A stretch of 64,000 nt of DNA, from NCBI GenBank assembly GCA_951812725.1, contig OX638330.1:806001-870000 (forward strand), written 5' to 3'. This document shows, piece by piece, positions 48,784-57,294 of this stretch. The notes beneath the pieces are model-generated. The model did not search any database. It saw only the letters and a list, made by a program, of their open reading frames with translations, and was not told the DNA's origin. Numbering within the stretch: position 1 is the stretch's first letter; the number at the start of each line of letters is the position of its first letter. The stretch is from an uncultured Caldilineaceae bacterium (GTDB lineage: Bacteria > Chloroflexota > Anaerolineae > Caldilineales > Caldilineaceae). Position numbers and translations under genes: made by a program.

Positions 48784-49632
48784 TCACTGCTTTCCCGCCC
48801 GCACGAATTCGCTTACCTGCGCGCCCCGCTCCGCTTGGCGTAGTTTACAGAAGCTTTCGCCCACCAGGATGGCATCGCAGCCCATTTCGGCCATGCGCTT
48901 CACATCGGCCGCGTTGCGGATTCCACTCTCACCGACCACGATTCTGTCGGTAGGAATCTGTTCTCGCAGCCGCGCTGTGGTTTCGATGTCGACGACGAAG
49001 GTCTTCAGATTGCGGTTGTTGACGCCGATAATTTGCGCCCCTGCCGCCAGTGCTTGCTCCAACTCCGCTTCGTCATGAACTTCCACCAGCGCGCCCATCC
49101 CCAGTCGATTCGTCAGGAGCAGCAGTTCCCGCAGTTCGGCGCTCCCCAGTACGCCAACAATCAGAAGCAACGCATCCGCCCCGGCAGCTCGAGCCTCGTA
49201 CACCTGATAGGGATGATAGATAAACTCCTTGCGCAGCAGCGGTATCGACAGGTTTTTTGCCTGCAAATGTTCACCAATTTCAGCCAGGTAGGCAAGTTTC
49301 CCTTGGAAAAAACGGGCATCGGTCAGGCAGGAAATCGCCGCCGCGCCGCTGGCGGCATAGGTTTCGGCGATGGCTGTCGGCGACCAGTCCTTGGCGATCA
49401 AGCCCTTGGAGGGGCTGGCCCGCTTGACTTCGGCGATGAGGCTGGCCCCGCCTTCTGCTGTAAGGGCCTTAGCAAAATCCATTGGCGGCTCGGCCACCGA
49501 TGCAAACGCCTTGAGTTGCTCCAGGGGCACTTCCTCCATCTGGCGCGCCACCTCCTGGCGCTTCCAGGACATGATCTTGTCAAGAACCTGTCCCTTGTGT
49601 TTGCTGATGTCCAACTGCGAGAATTTTGCCAT
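48784..49632 (-). CDS. trpC: Indole-3-glycerol phosphate synthase
   Basis: This 282-residue TIM barrel closes the indole ring. Motifs: LIAEVKRASPSKG (catalytic Lys), LRKEFIYHPYQVYEARAAGADALLLI, GVNNRNLKTF and VGESGIRN. The start at 49632 follows AGGACA 7 bp after the trpD stop; an upstream reading into trpD is not favoured. The length is normal. Confidence 0.93.
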   Translation of the reverse strand: MAKFSQLDISKHKGQVLDKIMSWKRQEVARQMEEVPLEQLKAFASVAEPPMDFAKALTAEGGASLIAEVKRASPSKGLIAKDWSPTAIAETYAASGAAAISCLTDARFFQGKLAYLAEIGEHLQAKNLSIPLLRKEFIYHPYQVYEARAAGADALLLIVGVLGSAELRELLLLTNRLGMGALVEVHDEAELEQALAAGAQIIGVNNRNLKTFVVDIETTARLREQIPTDRIVVGESGIRNAADVKRMAEMGCDAILVGESFCKLRQAERGAQVSEFVRAGKQ

Positions 49633-49639
49633 TGTCCTG

Positions 49640-50686
49640 CTACTCACCGCTGTAACTCTGTGTTTTCTCGATAAATCTGTCCAGCGCATTCTGCGCCGCG
49701 CCGCTGTCTATCGCCTGCGCCGCTGCAACCAGCCCTGATTCCCAGTCGCCATTCTCGGTGGCGAGCGCGGCCGCCGCATTCAATAGTACCACATCCCGCT
49801 TGGGGCCGCGCAGATCACCACTGAGGATTCCCCGCGTGATAGCGGCGTTCACTGTTGCGTCTCCGCCCACCAGGTCCTCTAGTGAGGCGGGCGGCAGGCC
49901 AAGATCGGTCGCCGAAAACCTGCTAATCCAGACCTCGCCGTTACGCAAATGGCTGATCCAATTATCTCCGGTAGTCGTGAGTTCATCCACACCGCGCCCG
50001 TCCTCTGTAGTTCCGTGAACGACAAATGCGGCAGTACTTCCCAATTGCTCCAGCACGTCCGCCATCTGCGATGTCAGATCGTAGCTGGGCACGCCGATCA
50101 CCTGATGTGTGGCATTGGCCGGGTTTGTCAGCGGGCCAAGAACATTGAAGACCGTACGCGTCGCCAGCTCCCTGCGCGGGCCGATAGCATATCGCATCGC
50201 CGGGTGGTAAAGCGGCGCGAACAGGAAGCCGATGCCCACTTCCTCGATGCACTCGGCCACCTGCTCCGGTCCCAGATCCAGCTTGACGCCCAACTCCTCC
50301 AGAACATCTGCGCTGCCGCACTGGCTGCTGGCGGACCGGTTGCCATGCTTGGCGACCTTTTCGCCCGCTCCAGCCGCAACGAAAGCTACGGTCGTGCTGA
50401 TGTTGAAAGTGCCCGTCTGGTCGCCTCCCGTTCCGCAGGTGTCCAGCAAACGCTGGCCGTTCAGATTGGGCCGCACCTGTACGGCGGCGCGTTTCATCGC
50501 CCGCGCGCAGCCGGTAATTTCTGCGACGCTCTCGCCCTTCTGGCGTAGCGCCGCCAGGAACGCGCCAATCTGTGCATCGGTCGCCTCTCCGCCCATGATC
50601 TGTGTCATCGCCGCGTCGGCCGCATCGGCACTCAGATCCTGCCCGGCGAAAACTGTTTCCAGAGCTTCATGTATATGTGATGCCAT
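49640..50686 (-). CDS. trpD: Anthranilate phosphoribosyltransferase
   Basis: This 348-residue enzyme transfers phosphoribosyl from PRPP to anthranilate. Motifs: DTCGTGGDQTGTFNIST (PRPP loop), KHGNRSASSQCGSADVLE, and GPLTNPANA. The length is normal for TrpD. MITE copy 4 sits 58 bp upstream, between this gene and the APH-family gene, so the trp transcript must read through the element unless a separate promoter exists. Confidence 0.93.
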   Translation of the reverse strand: MASHIHEALETVFAGQDLSADAADAAMTQIMGGEATDAQIGAFLAALRQKGESVAEITGCARAMKRAAVQVRPNLNGQRLLDTCGTGGDQTGTFNISTTVAFVAAGAGEKVAKHGNRSASSQCGSADVLEELGVKLDLGPEQVAECIEEVGIGFLFAPLYHPAMRYAIGPRRELATRTVFNVLGPLTNPANATHQVIGVPSYDLTSQMADVLEQLGSTAAFVVHGTTEDGRGVDELTTTGDNWISHLRNGEVWISRFSATDLGLPPASLEDLVGGDATVNAAITRGILSGDLRGPKRDVVLLNAAAALATENGDWESGLVAAAQAIDSGAAQNALDRFIEKTQSYSGE

Positions 50687-50744
50687 GCGTCATTCTCCTT
50701 TAATGTCGAACGGTTCCAGTGGCCCTGCGGCAGAAAGAGACAAC

Positions 50745-51034
50745 GAAACTACTCAGCCACAACTGATTCGCAACCCTGAATGAGGCGAGCGAAGGTGCTC
50801 TCTCAACTCTCAACTTTTTTATGGGCGGTCGGGCCTTCGGCCCTCCCTTGTGCAGGGGCTGCGCCCCCGCAACGCCCCCCTCCAAAACCATCGCTCACCG
50901 ACCGTGTGTGCGCATTCCAGCAGTGCGGCCCAGCAACGTGGCTGCCGCCAACCGAATACGCAATCAGATTACCTGAATGGCGGCAGGGACAAAGGGCTGG
51001 TCAAGACAGGCACTGTATATTGCCTAGTAGTTAT
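50745..51034 (-). mobile_element. MITE-like element, copy 4 (subfamily B, inverted)
   Basis: This 290-bp element has ends GAAACTACTCAGCCACA and TGCCTAGTAGTTAT. The exact 8-bp duplication GAGACAAC lies at 50737-50744 and 51035-51042. The sequence on the minus strand matches copies 3 and 6. It is inserted inside the minus-strand trp operon with its core hairpins in the direction of transcription. Confidence 0.9.
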
Positions 51035-51060
51035 GAGACAACTCAAATATCTGTCGTTGC

Positions 51061-52149
51061 TTATGCATGCCGCGCGGGCAACTGAAAGGTCATCAAGTAT
51101 TCAATTTCATCGGCCAGCAGCAGCCCATCTGTCTCGCTAAGGGGCGTCAGCCCCCAAATTGTCAGCGAGCGCCGCACAGCGACCTTCAATGCCTCAGTGA
51201 GAAAGGTGCCGTACTCCGTTAGACTATGCGACGCAGAATCCGCGCCTGACAGGGCTGGCGCCGTCCCCTGTCTGATTCCTTGCAGAAGATAAGTCACCGC
51301 CTGAAAGTTGAATAGCCGCAGGTATAGTTCAACCCGTTCCGGCAGATCGGGTGCGGCGTTGGCGGCAAGATACAACTCACACCATCCGGCTCTGTCGTCC
51401 TCTGACCAGTCGTCTCCTCCGTAAAAGAGAAAGCGGGCGATTTCCTGGGCCGGGTCTCCCAGCCCGAAGAACTCCCAGTCGACGAGCAAGGCCCGCCCTC
51501 TGTCAAACAGGGCGTTTTCCGCAGTCAGATCTCCGTGGATTGGCGCCGCCGGCGTCTCTCCCAGCAGAGGCAGCGCCCCATTCATCAGGCGGTGCGTTGC
51601 CGTCCACAGCATGGAAAGAAGCTCGTTCAGCAGCGGCGCCGGGGCAGCCGATACCCACTCGCGTAGCGGAGCCTCCCCCGCTTGCCATACCTGCCAAAAT
51701 GTGAGCAGATTGAAGGGATGCGGGCTGAAGCGCTGCACTGCATCACCTTCAGTGCGGTGGACCTGGGCCACGGCCTCGGCGAGCGCAATTCGGTGGATGC
51801 CGTCCGCAAGCGACAGCTCTCCGCCCTCCGCCCAACGGTAGACGAGTATCTGGCTGGGCAGTCCGTGGGGATAGCGGTCATACCAGAGCGGCTCCGGCGC
51901 CAGGCCGGCCGCGGCAAACTGGTCCTGGCCGCGGTACTGGCGGCGGCTGCGCGCCTGGCCGGCATCGGTAAACATCTTCACCACGGCGTCCGTGCCGTCG
52001 CCGCCGCGCACTCGCCAAAGCAAATTGTCGCGCCCCTGCCAGTGATCCATTACCGTTACTTCCTGACCGAGAAAGCGGCTGGAGGGGGCGCCGGTAAGAT
52101 AGCCGTGTACGGCCTGGGTCCATTGGCTCATGCCGTTTCCGCCAGTCAC
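51061..52149 (-). CDS. APH-family phosphotransferase (aminoglycoside/choline kinase fold)
   Basis: This 362-residue small-molecule kinase-like protein has DAVVKMF (ATP lysine), the catalytic loop AAPIHGDLTAENALFD and metal-binding VDWEFFGLGDPAQEIARFL. These are APH family motifs; substrates range from antibiotics to choline and homoserine. The GTG at 52149 overlaps the trpG stop (GTGA), and an ATG at 52131 is an alternative. Coupling to trpG inside a trp operon is unusual; no link to Trp synthesis is established. Confidence 0.85.
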   Translation of the reverse strand: MTGGNGMSQWTQAVHGYLTGAPSSRFLGQEVTVMDHWQGRDNLLWRVRGGDGTDAVVKMFTDAGQARSRRQYRGQDQFAAAGLAPEPLWYDRYPHGLPSQILVYRWAEGGELSLADGIHRIALAEAVAQVHRTEGDAVQRFSPHPFNLLTFWQVWQAGEAPLREWVSAAPAPLLNELLSMLWTATHRLMNGALPLLGETPAAPIHGDLTAENALFDRGRALLVDWEFFGLGDPAQEIARFLFYGGDDWSEDDRAGWCELYLAANAAPDLPERVELYLRLFNFQAVTYLLQGIRQGTAPALSGADSASHSLTEYGTFLTEALKVAVRRSLTIWGLTPLSETDGLLLADEIEYLMTFQLPARHA

Positions 52150-52742
52150 ACATTCAGGAAGTTACGCAACAGATCGTGCCCGTATTGCGTCAGGATGCTC
52201 TCAGGATGAAACTGTACGCCAAATATGGGCTTGGAGCGGTGCTGCACGCCCATAAGCTCGCCCTCGACAGTATGGGCAGTTGCCTCCAAATCCGATGGCA
52301 GAGGCTCCTCGACAATCAGACTGTGGTAGCGTGTGGCGGTAAATGGGCTTGGAATCCCCTGGAAGAGGGTCGTCCCCTTATGATGAATCGGGCTGACCTT
52401 GCCGTGCATCAGCCGCGGCGCCCGCTCGATGTTGCCGCCGTGAACGTGCCCAATGCACTGTTGGCCGAGACACACACCCAGGATGGGCGTCCGGTCTCCC
52501 ATATGGCGGATTACGTCATTGCTGACACCGCTGTCCTGCTGCGGCGTGCCCGGGCCGGGGCTGATGATAACGTGGCTCGGCCTCCTATCGACCAGCTCCT
52601 CGACGTCGATGGCATCGTTGCGCCATACCTGTATGCGGTTGGCCTCCTCCTCGCCGGACAAGGGAGTCTCGTTGACGATTTCACCCAAAAACTGTACCAG
52701 ATTGTACGTGAAACTATCGTAATTGTCGATGACGGCGATCAT
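52146..52742 (-). CDS. trpG: Anthranilate synthase glutamine amidotransferase subunit
   Basis: This 198-residue class I glutamine amidotransferase supplies ammonia to TrpE. The catalytic triad is visible: Cys in GVCLGQQCIG, and His/Glu in FGVQFHPESIL. PGPGTPQQDSG is typical. The start at 52742 follows AAAGGAG. It may also serve para-aminobenzoate synthesis, as no pabA is present here. It overlaps the APH-family gene by 4 nt and follows trpS by 28 bp. Confidence 0.92.
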   Translation of the reverse strand: MIAVIDNYDSFTYNLVQFLGEIVNETPLSGEEEANRIQVWRNDAIDVEELVDRRPSHVIISPGPGTPQQDSGVSNDVIRHMGDRTPILGVCLGQQCIGHVHGGNIERAPRLMHGKVSPIHHKGTTLFQGIPSPFTATRYHSLIVEEPLPSDLEATAHTVEGELMGVQHRSKPIFGVQFHPESILTQYGHDLLRNFLNV

Positions 52743-52770
52743 GGCCCCGCTCCTTTTTATTGACTCCGGC

Positions 52771-53826
52771 TTAAGCTTTGGCCAGCCTTTTCTGGCGGCG
52801 CTCATTCGAACGACGTATGCGGTTCCAGACACCGGTCAACCCCATCGCCTTCTTCATCTCCATCAGCGTAGACCTCGCCTCTTCTTGTGCCCGCTGCGTT
52901 CCCTCGTATATCAACTGGTCGGTGAATCCGGTCTGTTCGGCGTAGTATGCCCGCCGTTCACGGATCGGTTCAAGAAAGTTCTCCAGTGCGTTGTAAAGCT
53001 TCGTCTTCACCTCGACATCGCCGACAGCGCCTTGCCGGTATCGGGTCTTAAGATCTTCCACTTCCTCTTTGTCAGGGTTGAAAGTGTCGTGATAGCTGAA
53101 GACCGGGTTGCCCTCGACCGTGCCTGGGATGTCGGCCCGAATGCGATTTGGGTCAGTGTACATGCTCATAACCCGTTTTTTGACCGCGGCCGAGTCGTCG
53201 CTGAGAAGGATCGCGTTGCCCAGGCTCTTGCTCATCTTGGCCTGCCCGTCGGTGCCGACGAGCGTGCCGCCGACGATGTAGGCGTCCGGCAGGGGGAAGA
53301 CTTCGTCATAGGCGTTATTGAAACGGCGGGCAATCTGACGGCTGATTTCAATGTGTGATTCGTTATCCTTGCCCACCGGCACCAGATGCGCACGCGGCAT
53401 CAGGATGTCGGCGGCCTGCAACACAGGGTAACCGAGCAGGTTATAGGGCATCTGCTCCATCTCAGCCGCGGCAGCCATATCCTTGATCGTGGGCAGCTGC
53501 TGCAAACGTTCAACCGTCACCATGCCGCTGAGGATCAGCTGCATTTCGTAGATCTCATGCACGGCTGACTGCAAATAGAACGATGTCTTTTCCGGATCGA
53601 TACCAATCGCCAGGTGATCGAGAACGATTTCGCGGGCATTTTCGCCGATCTGCGCGATGTCCTCTTTGGTCGGCTTAGTCGTCAGCATATGGAGGTCGGC
53701 GATGATGAAGAAGCATTCATACTCCTCTTGGAACGCCAGCCGGTACTGTAAGCTGCCCACATAGTGGCCCAGGTGTAGTTTCCCAGTCGGACGGTCGCCG
53801 GTAAGAATTCGTTTCTTCTGTGTCAT
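52771..53826 (-). CDS. trpS: Tryptophanyl-tRNA synthetase
   Basis: This 351-residue class I synthetase charges tRNA-Trp. The signature [17 protein letters not shown] is the HIGH region and [13 protein letters not shown] the KMSKS loop. The start at 53826 follows TGGAG; an in-frame codon 21 nt upstream is less well placed. It sits between trpE and trpG, downstream of the Trp T-box, so charging capacity and Trp synthesis would rise together when uncharged tRNA-Trp accumulates. Confidence 0.93.
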   Translation of the reverse strand: MTQKKRILTGDRPTGKLHLGHYVGSLQYRLAFQEEYECFFIIADLHMLTTKPTKEDIAQIGENAREIVLDHLAIGIDPEKTSFYLQSAVHEIYEMQLILSGMVTVERLQQLPTIKDMAAAAEMEQMPYNLLGYPVLQAADILMPRAHLVPVGKDNESHIEISRQIARRFNNAYDEVFPLPDAYIVGGTLVGTDGQAKMSKSLGNAILLSDDSAAVKKRVMSMYTDPNRIRADIPGTVEGNPVFSYHDTFNPDKEEVEDLKTRYRQGAVGDVEVKTKLYNALENFLEPIRERRAYYAEQTGFTDQLIYEGTQRAQEEARSTLMEMKKAMGLTGVWNRIRRSNERRQKRLAKA

Positions 53827-53880
53827 TTTTCGCTCCAGGATTCGCATGAAGGAAGTGAATATTTCGGCTTTCGCAAAGTC

Positions 53881-55422
53881 TTAGTCATCTAATCCCTCTT
53901 CGGCCCGCTTGACAGCAGCGGAGAGGGCCCTGGCCTTGTTCAGTGTTTCTTCCCATTCATAGGTGGGGTCGCTGTCGGCGACGACGCCGCCTCCCGCTTG
54001 CAGGTAGCAGGTCTTGCCCTGCATTACGATCGTCCGGATAGCGATGCAGGTGTCCATCGCGCCGTCGTAGTCGATGTAGCCGACTGCGCCGGCATACAGC
54101 CCGCGCCGCCGCCCCTCCAATTCTTCAATGATCTCCATCGCCCGCACTTTAGGCGCGCCGCTTACGGTCCCGGCAGGGAAGGTCGCTTTCAGCAAGCTGA
54201 TGGCGTCGTGGCCGGGCGCCAGTTCGCCCTGTACATCGCTGACGATATGCATGACATGGCTGTAGCGTTCGATGACCATCATTTCCGGCACTTTGACGGT
54301 GCCATAATCGCATACCCGTCCCAAATCGTTGCGCCCAAGATCGACCAGCATCACGTGTTCTGCCCGCTCTTTGGGGTCGTTCAACAGTCCTTCCGCCAGG
54401 GTGTCGTCCTCGGCTGCAGTCTGACCGCGCCAGCGGGTGCCAGCGATCGGGTGCAGGAACGCGCGGCCGTCTTCGAGCATGACGTGCATTTCCGGGCTCG
54501 ATCCGATAATCCACAACGGCTCATCGCTTTCGGACTTCTCCTCCAGGCCGGCGACTCCGTTAAATTCCAGAAAGTACATATAAGGAGACGGGTTCAACAT
54601 GCGCAGCGCGCGGTAGATCGTGAAAGGCTCCGCGTCTGTCGACCGGCTCAGCCGCTGGCTGGGCACAACCTGAAATATGTCGCCGGCAGCGATATACTCT
54701 TTTGCTCTGCGCACAACATCCTCGTATTCCTCTTTAGTGAAGTTGCTGCTCCACTCTGCATCGCCGTCAACTCGAGGACTCATCGGCGGCGTGAGCGGCC
54801 GGCGAAGGTCGCTGACAATCGCGTCGATGCGAGCGACGGCGTCAGTGTAGGCTTCTTGAACCTGTTCGACCGAAGGCGAGCCCTGCCCATCGATTCGCAT
54901 GTTGGCGATGACCAGCAGCTTGTGCTGAACATGGTCGAAGACCACAAGGTTGTCGCTGAAGAGCAGAAGCATGTCCGGGATGCCCAGTTTCCTTTGTGCC
55001 GTGGTAGGCAGGCGCTCGATGAAGCGTACCGTATCGTAACCGAAATAGCCGACCGCGCCGCCGGAAAAGCGCGGCAGGCCCGGCACCTCCACCGGACAGC
55101 GGTCCGCCAATAGGTCGCGCACCGCTTCGAAAGGGTCGCCTTCCCTGCGTTCCAACTCGGCGCCGTCGGCTCCGCCAATCACCATCTGGTCACCCTGAGC
55201 ACACAAGGTCAATGGCGGACGCACACCAAGGAAGCTGTACCGGCCTACCTGCTCCCCTTTCTCAACCGATTCCAGCAGAAAGGAGGGGCCGCCGTTCCGC
55301 AACTTCAGATAGACCGAGACCGGTGTTTCCAGGTCGGCCGGCAATTCCCTGAATACCGGAATCGTATTCCCCCTAGCCGCATACTCCTGTACTTCCTCCT
55401 GTGAAGGACTGTAAGTTGCCAT
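53881..55422 (-). CDS. trpE: Anthranilate synthase component I
   Basis: This 513-residue enzyme converts chorismate to anthranilate with TrpG. The N-terminal region has SFLLESVEKGEQVGRYSFLG, including the LLES motif that binds Trp for feedback inhibition. The chorismate-binding domain has IAGTRWRGQT, HVMLVDLGRNDLGRV and FPAGTVSGAPKVRAMEIIEELE. The ATG at 55422 follows AGGAGA. It is the first structural gene after the T-box. Confidence 0.94.
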   Translation of the reverse strand: MATYSPSQEEVQEYAARGNTIPVFRELPADLETPVSVYLKLRNGGPSFLLESVEKGEQVGRYSFLGVRPPLTLCAQGDQMVIGGADGAELERREGDPFEAVRDLLADRCPVEVPGLPRFSGGAVGYFGYDTVRFIERLPTTAQRKLGIPDMLLLFSDNLVVFDHVQHKLLVIANMRIDGQGSPSVEQVQEAYTDAVARIDAIVSDLRRPLTPPMSPRVDGDAEWSSNFTKEEYEDVVRRAKEYIAAGDIFQVVPSQRLSRSTDAEPFTIYRALRMLNPSPYMYFLEFNGVAGLEEKSESDEPLWIIGSSPEMHVMLEDGRAFLHPIAGTRWRGQTAAEDDTLAEGLLNDPKERAEHVMLVDLGRNDLGRVCDYGTVKVPEMMVIERYSHVMHIVSDVQGELAPGHDAISLLKATFPAGTVSGAPKVRAMEIIEELEGRRRGLYAGAVGYIDYDGAMDTCIAIRTIVMQGKTCYLQAGGGVVADSDPTYEWEETLNKARALSAAVKRAEEGLDD

Positions 55423-55469
55423 GGTCTATCTCCTGTTCTCCCTTATCCTGACCTATCTGCCCGGCTAAC

Positions 55470-55523
55470 AAAAAAGCCCCGTCTCCAATGGCAAAGATCG
55501 CTCTCTGCTCTTGGGGACGAGGC
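55470..55523 (-). terminator. T-box intrinsic terminator upstream of trpE
   Basis: On the minus strand, GCCTCGTCCCCAA (55523-55511) pairs imperfectly with TTGGAGACGGGGC (55488-55476), followed by six T (55475-55470). The alternative antiterminator uses the T-box core just upstream. Confidence 0.85.
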
Positions 55524-55578
55524 CTGTAAAGACGCCCGCGGTGCCACCCTGTTTAGACCGGCTCATAGAAGGCAACAA

Positions 55579-55606
55579 AAAATCCCTTGCATGAAACGCA
55601 AGGGAT
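55579..55606 (-). terminator. Extra hairpin with T-run inside the T-box leader
   Basis: On the minus strand, ATCCCTTGCG and GCAAGGGAT form a stem of about 9 bp followed by a run of T (ATTTTTTG). It lies between the specifier stem and the T-box core, at the place of Stem III. It has the form of a second intrinsic terminator. Confidence 0.6.
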
Positions 55607-55893
55607 GCCTGCACCAGTCTCACTCATCGCGACCAGATGATCTCGCATCATAACGGATCTGCCTGAGCCGCGGCGCCCTGATAACGGTGGCGTCTCCGGG
55701 ACCAGCTAGTTAGTGGTAATGCATCTGGGCTGATCGCCACAGGTGGTAAAGTTCCCACTGTTCGCCGTCCGACTCCCCGGCCCATTCACACTCTGCGCTG
55801 TTGTCCCGTTTCCACCAGTCCGGGACTCTCTGGAACTCGCTCTGAGCGCTACTATTCCGGTTCACAGTCGTTCGTGTTCATTTGTCACCGAGC

Positions 55894-55922
55894 AGTATAC
55901 GCCGCCTGCGCCAATCTGTCAA
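55894..55922 (-). promoter_or_regulatory. Consensus sigma-70-type promoter for the trp/aro minus-strand operon
   Basis: On the minus strand, the -35 TTGACA (55922-55917), a 17-bp spacer and the -10 TATACT (55899-55894) match consensus closely. The predicted start near 55886 would make the T-box leader about 460 nt to the trpE start. Confidence 0.8.
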
Positions 55923-56101
55923 TCTGCATACTGGCTAATTCCTGGTGTGGCCCAAAATTCAGGGCGATGATGGTGCAACTCCTTGACCGTGCGCTAATGT
56001 CTGAATCAGGATTTTCTGTATATGGGGATTATCAGGATTTCAACCCGCCTCGCCCGCTCCTGGCATAAGATACCGGATATGTTGAGAAATGCGCCGAATT
56101 G

Positions 56102-56385
56102 TAACTACTAAGCCACAGTACCTGACCAGCCAGTCATCCTTGGAACCATTCAGGCTCTTGGTGACGCAACTGGTGTGCAGCCGCCGCCATGCTCGCCAGC
56201 CGACACGTTGCGAAGAATGCACACGGTCGGTGAGAGATGGTTTTGTAGGGGGGCGTTGCGGGGGCGCAGCCCCTGCACAAGGGAGGGCCGAAGGCCCGAC
56301 CGCCCAAAATACACCAGTGAGGGGAGAAAGAACACCTTTGCTCGCCTCATTCAGGGTTGCGAATCAGTTGCGGCTTAGTAGCTAC
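56102..56385 (+). mobile_element. MITE-like element, copy 5 (subfamily A, complete)
   Basis: This 284-bp element has ends GTAACTACTAAGCCACA and TTGCGGCTTAGTAGCTAC. The exact 8-bp duplication GCCGAATT lies at 56094-56101 and 56386-56393. The sequence is close to copies 1 and 2. It is about 170 bp upstream of the trp promoter, in the opposite orientation to trpE. Confidence 0.9.
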
Positions 56386-56777
56386 GCCGAATTTATGGGA
56401 TGCGCCCTGACTTTTCGTTCCCTTGACACCCTCCCGAACAGCTGTAGAATTAATGATATATTTCTGTCAATCTGTTCCAATGTCTGTGACAACATTTGCA
56501 TTCAGAGGGTGCACGGAGTTGAAAAGTGTTCCTTCCTGCCACAACTTCTTGATTGTTGGAGAATCGACCAGTGGTATAAAGGCAATGCATTCAGCAAGCT
56601 GCGGGTCTGAGTGGCCCCAGATTTGGAATCCAACCAATGTCATAGGAGAAGGTCAAGACAAGCCCACATATCCTTAAGCCAAAGCATCAGGGTACAATAG
56701 CGGCGAAACGCGAAGTAAGTGATCTTCAGGTCGGAATGCAAACTGTTCCTGCATAGAATAGGCGGCACAACTGTATG
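56386..56777 (+). other. Gene-free stretch with a strong promoter-like site
   Basis: About 390 bp contain no protein-like frame that I trust. A promoter-like pair, TTGACA (56423-56428), 16 bp, TAGAAT (56445-56450), begins 37 bp after MITE copy 5 and reads rightward with no obvious gene to serve. A small RNA or the remnant of a TnpB-associated transcript is possible. Confidence 0.4.
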
Positions 56778-57210
56778 ATGTGAGAGACGCGCGAGTTTCG
56801 TCCCTCTCCAAACAGTCCCAAACGCAGGAAGATGAACGAACCGCCCGAGCTCTGCCGATGGGTCTATTTTCGGACTCTCGCAGTGGGTAGGACTGCATTC
56901 GAACGGAATTCTGTGCTGCCGTCTTACAATGACACAGTCAAGATACTTCCTTGGTGGATGGCAACAAGACTGGCTTGGCAGTCCTTCACGCGCAACTGTT
57001 GCAGAAAAATTGCGTCCACAATGATCTGGCGCTTCTTGCTTTCTTTTGCTGTGCGAAAGCAGGAGAAAAGCAGGGTTATCCACGTTTCAAGGGAAGGTCT
57101 TGCTACGAAAAATATACCTACTTCCAATGCGGACGCAAACTCTTCGTTGGCTGGCGGCTCCACCTTACGGACATCCGCCGGCCCTCAAAGTCATTCTTGC
57201 CCGCAAGCCT
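56778..57210 (+). pseudogene. Decayed TnpB fragment (IS200/IS605-type)
   Basis: The N-terminal part of a TnpB-like protein is readable across two frames. The first frame gives FRPSPNSPKRRKMNE, LCRWVYFRTLAVGRTAFERN and SYNDTVKILPWW. A shift near 56950 leads to LAVLHAQLLQKNCVHNDLALLAFF, then AKAGEKQGYPRFKGRS and YTYFQCGRKL. These are the TnpB hallmarks (FFRRVKAGEKPGYPRFKG type). A stop codon follows the putative ATG at 56778, and the central and RuvC parts are gone. No TnpA is present. It is certainly non-functional. Confidence 0.7.
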
Positions 57211-57294
57211 TAGCCATGCAGGCAGCCACTAAACTGAATCGCGCGACGACTCTATATTCGGCGACCGTAATACAAAAGCAAGGAGGTGTGTGCC

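Larger units (their letters stand above)
55470..55885 (-). promoter_or_regulatory. T-box riboswitch leader, tryptophan-specific
   Basis: Read on the minus strand, the leader has GAATGG with specifier TGG at 55784-55782. It is followed downstream by the T-box core AGGGTGGCACCGCG (55550-55537), whose TGGC would pair with the GCCA end of tRNA-Trp (discriminator G). A terminator ends at 55470. A typical AGAGAGTCC...GTGGAAACGGGAC Stem I base lies at about 55831-55803. Such leaders bind uncharged tRNA and allow read-through into trpE. Confidence 0.92.

Noticed and set aside
56640..57083. 147-codon minus-strand frame opposite the TnpB remnant
   Set aside because: The opposite strand shows TnpB motifs; the antisense product has no recognisable features.
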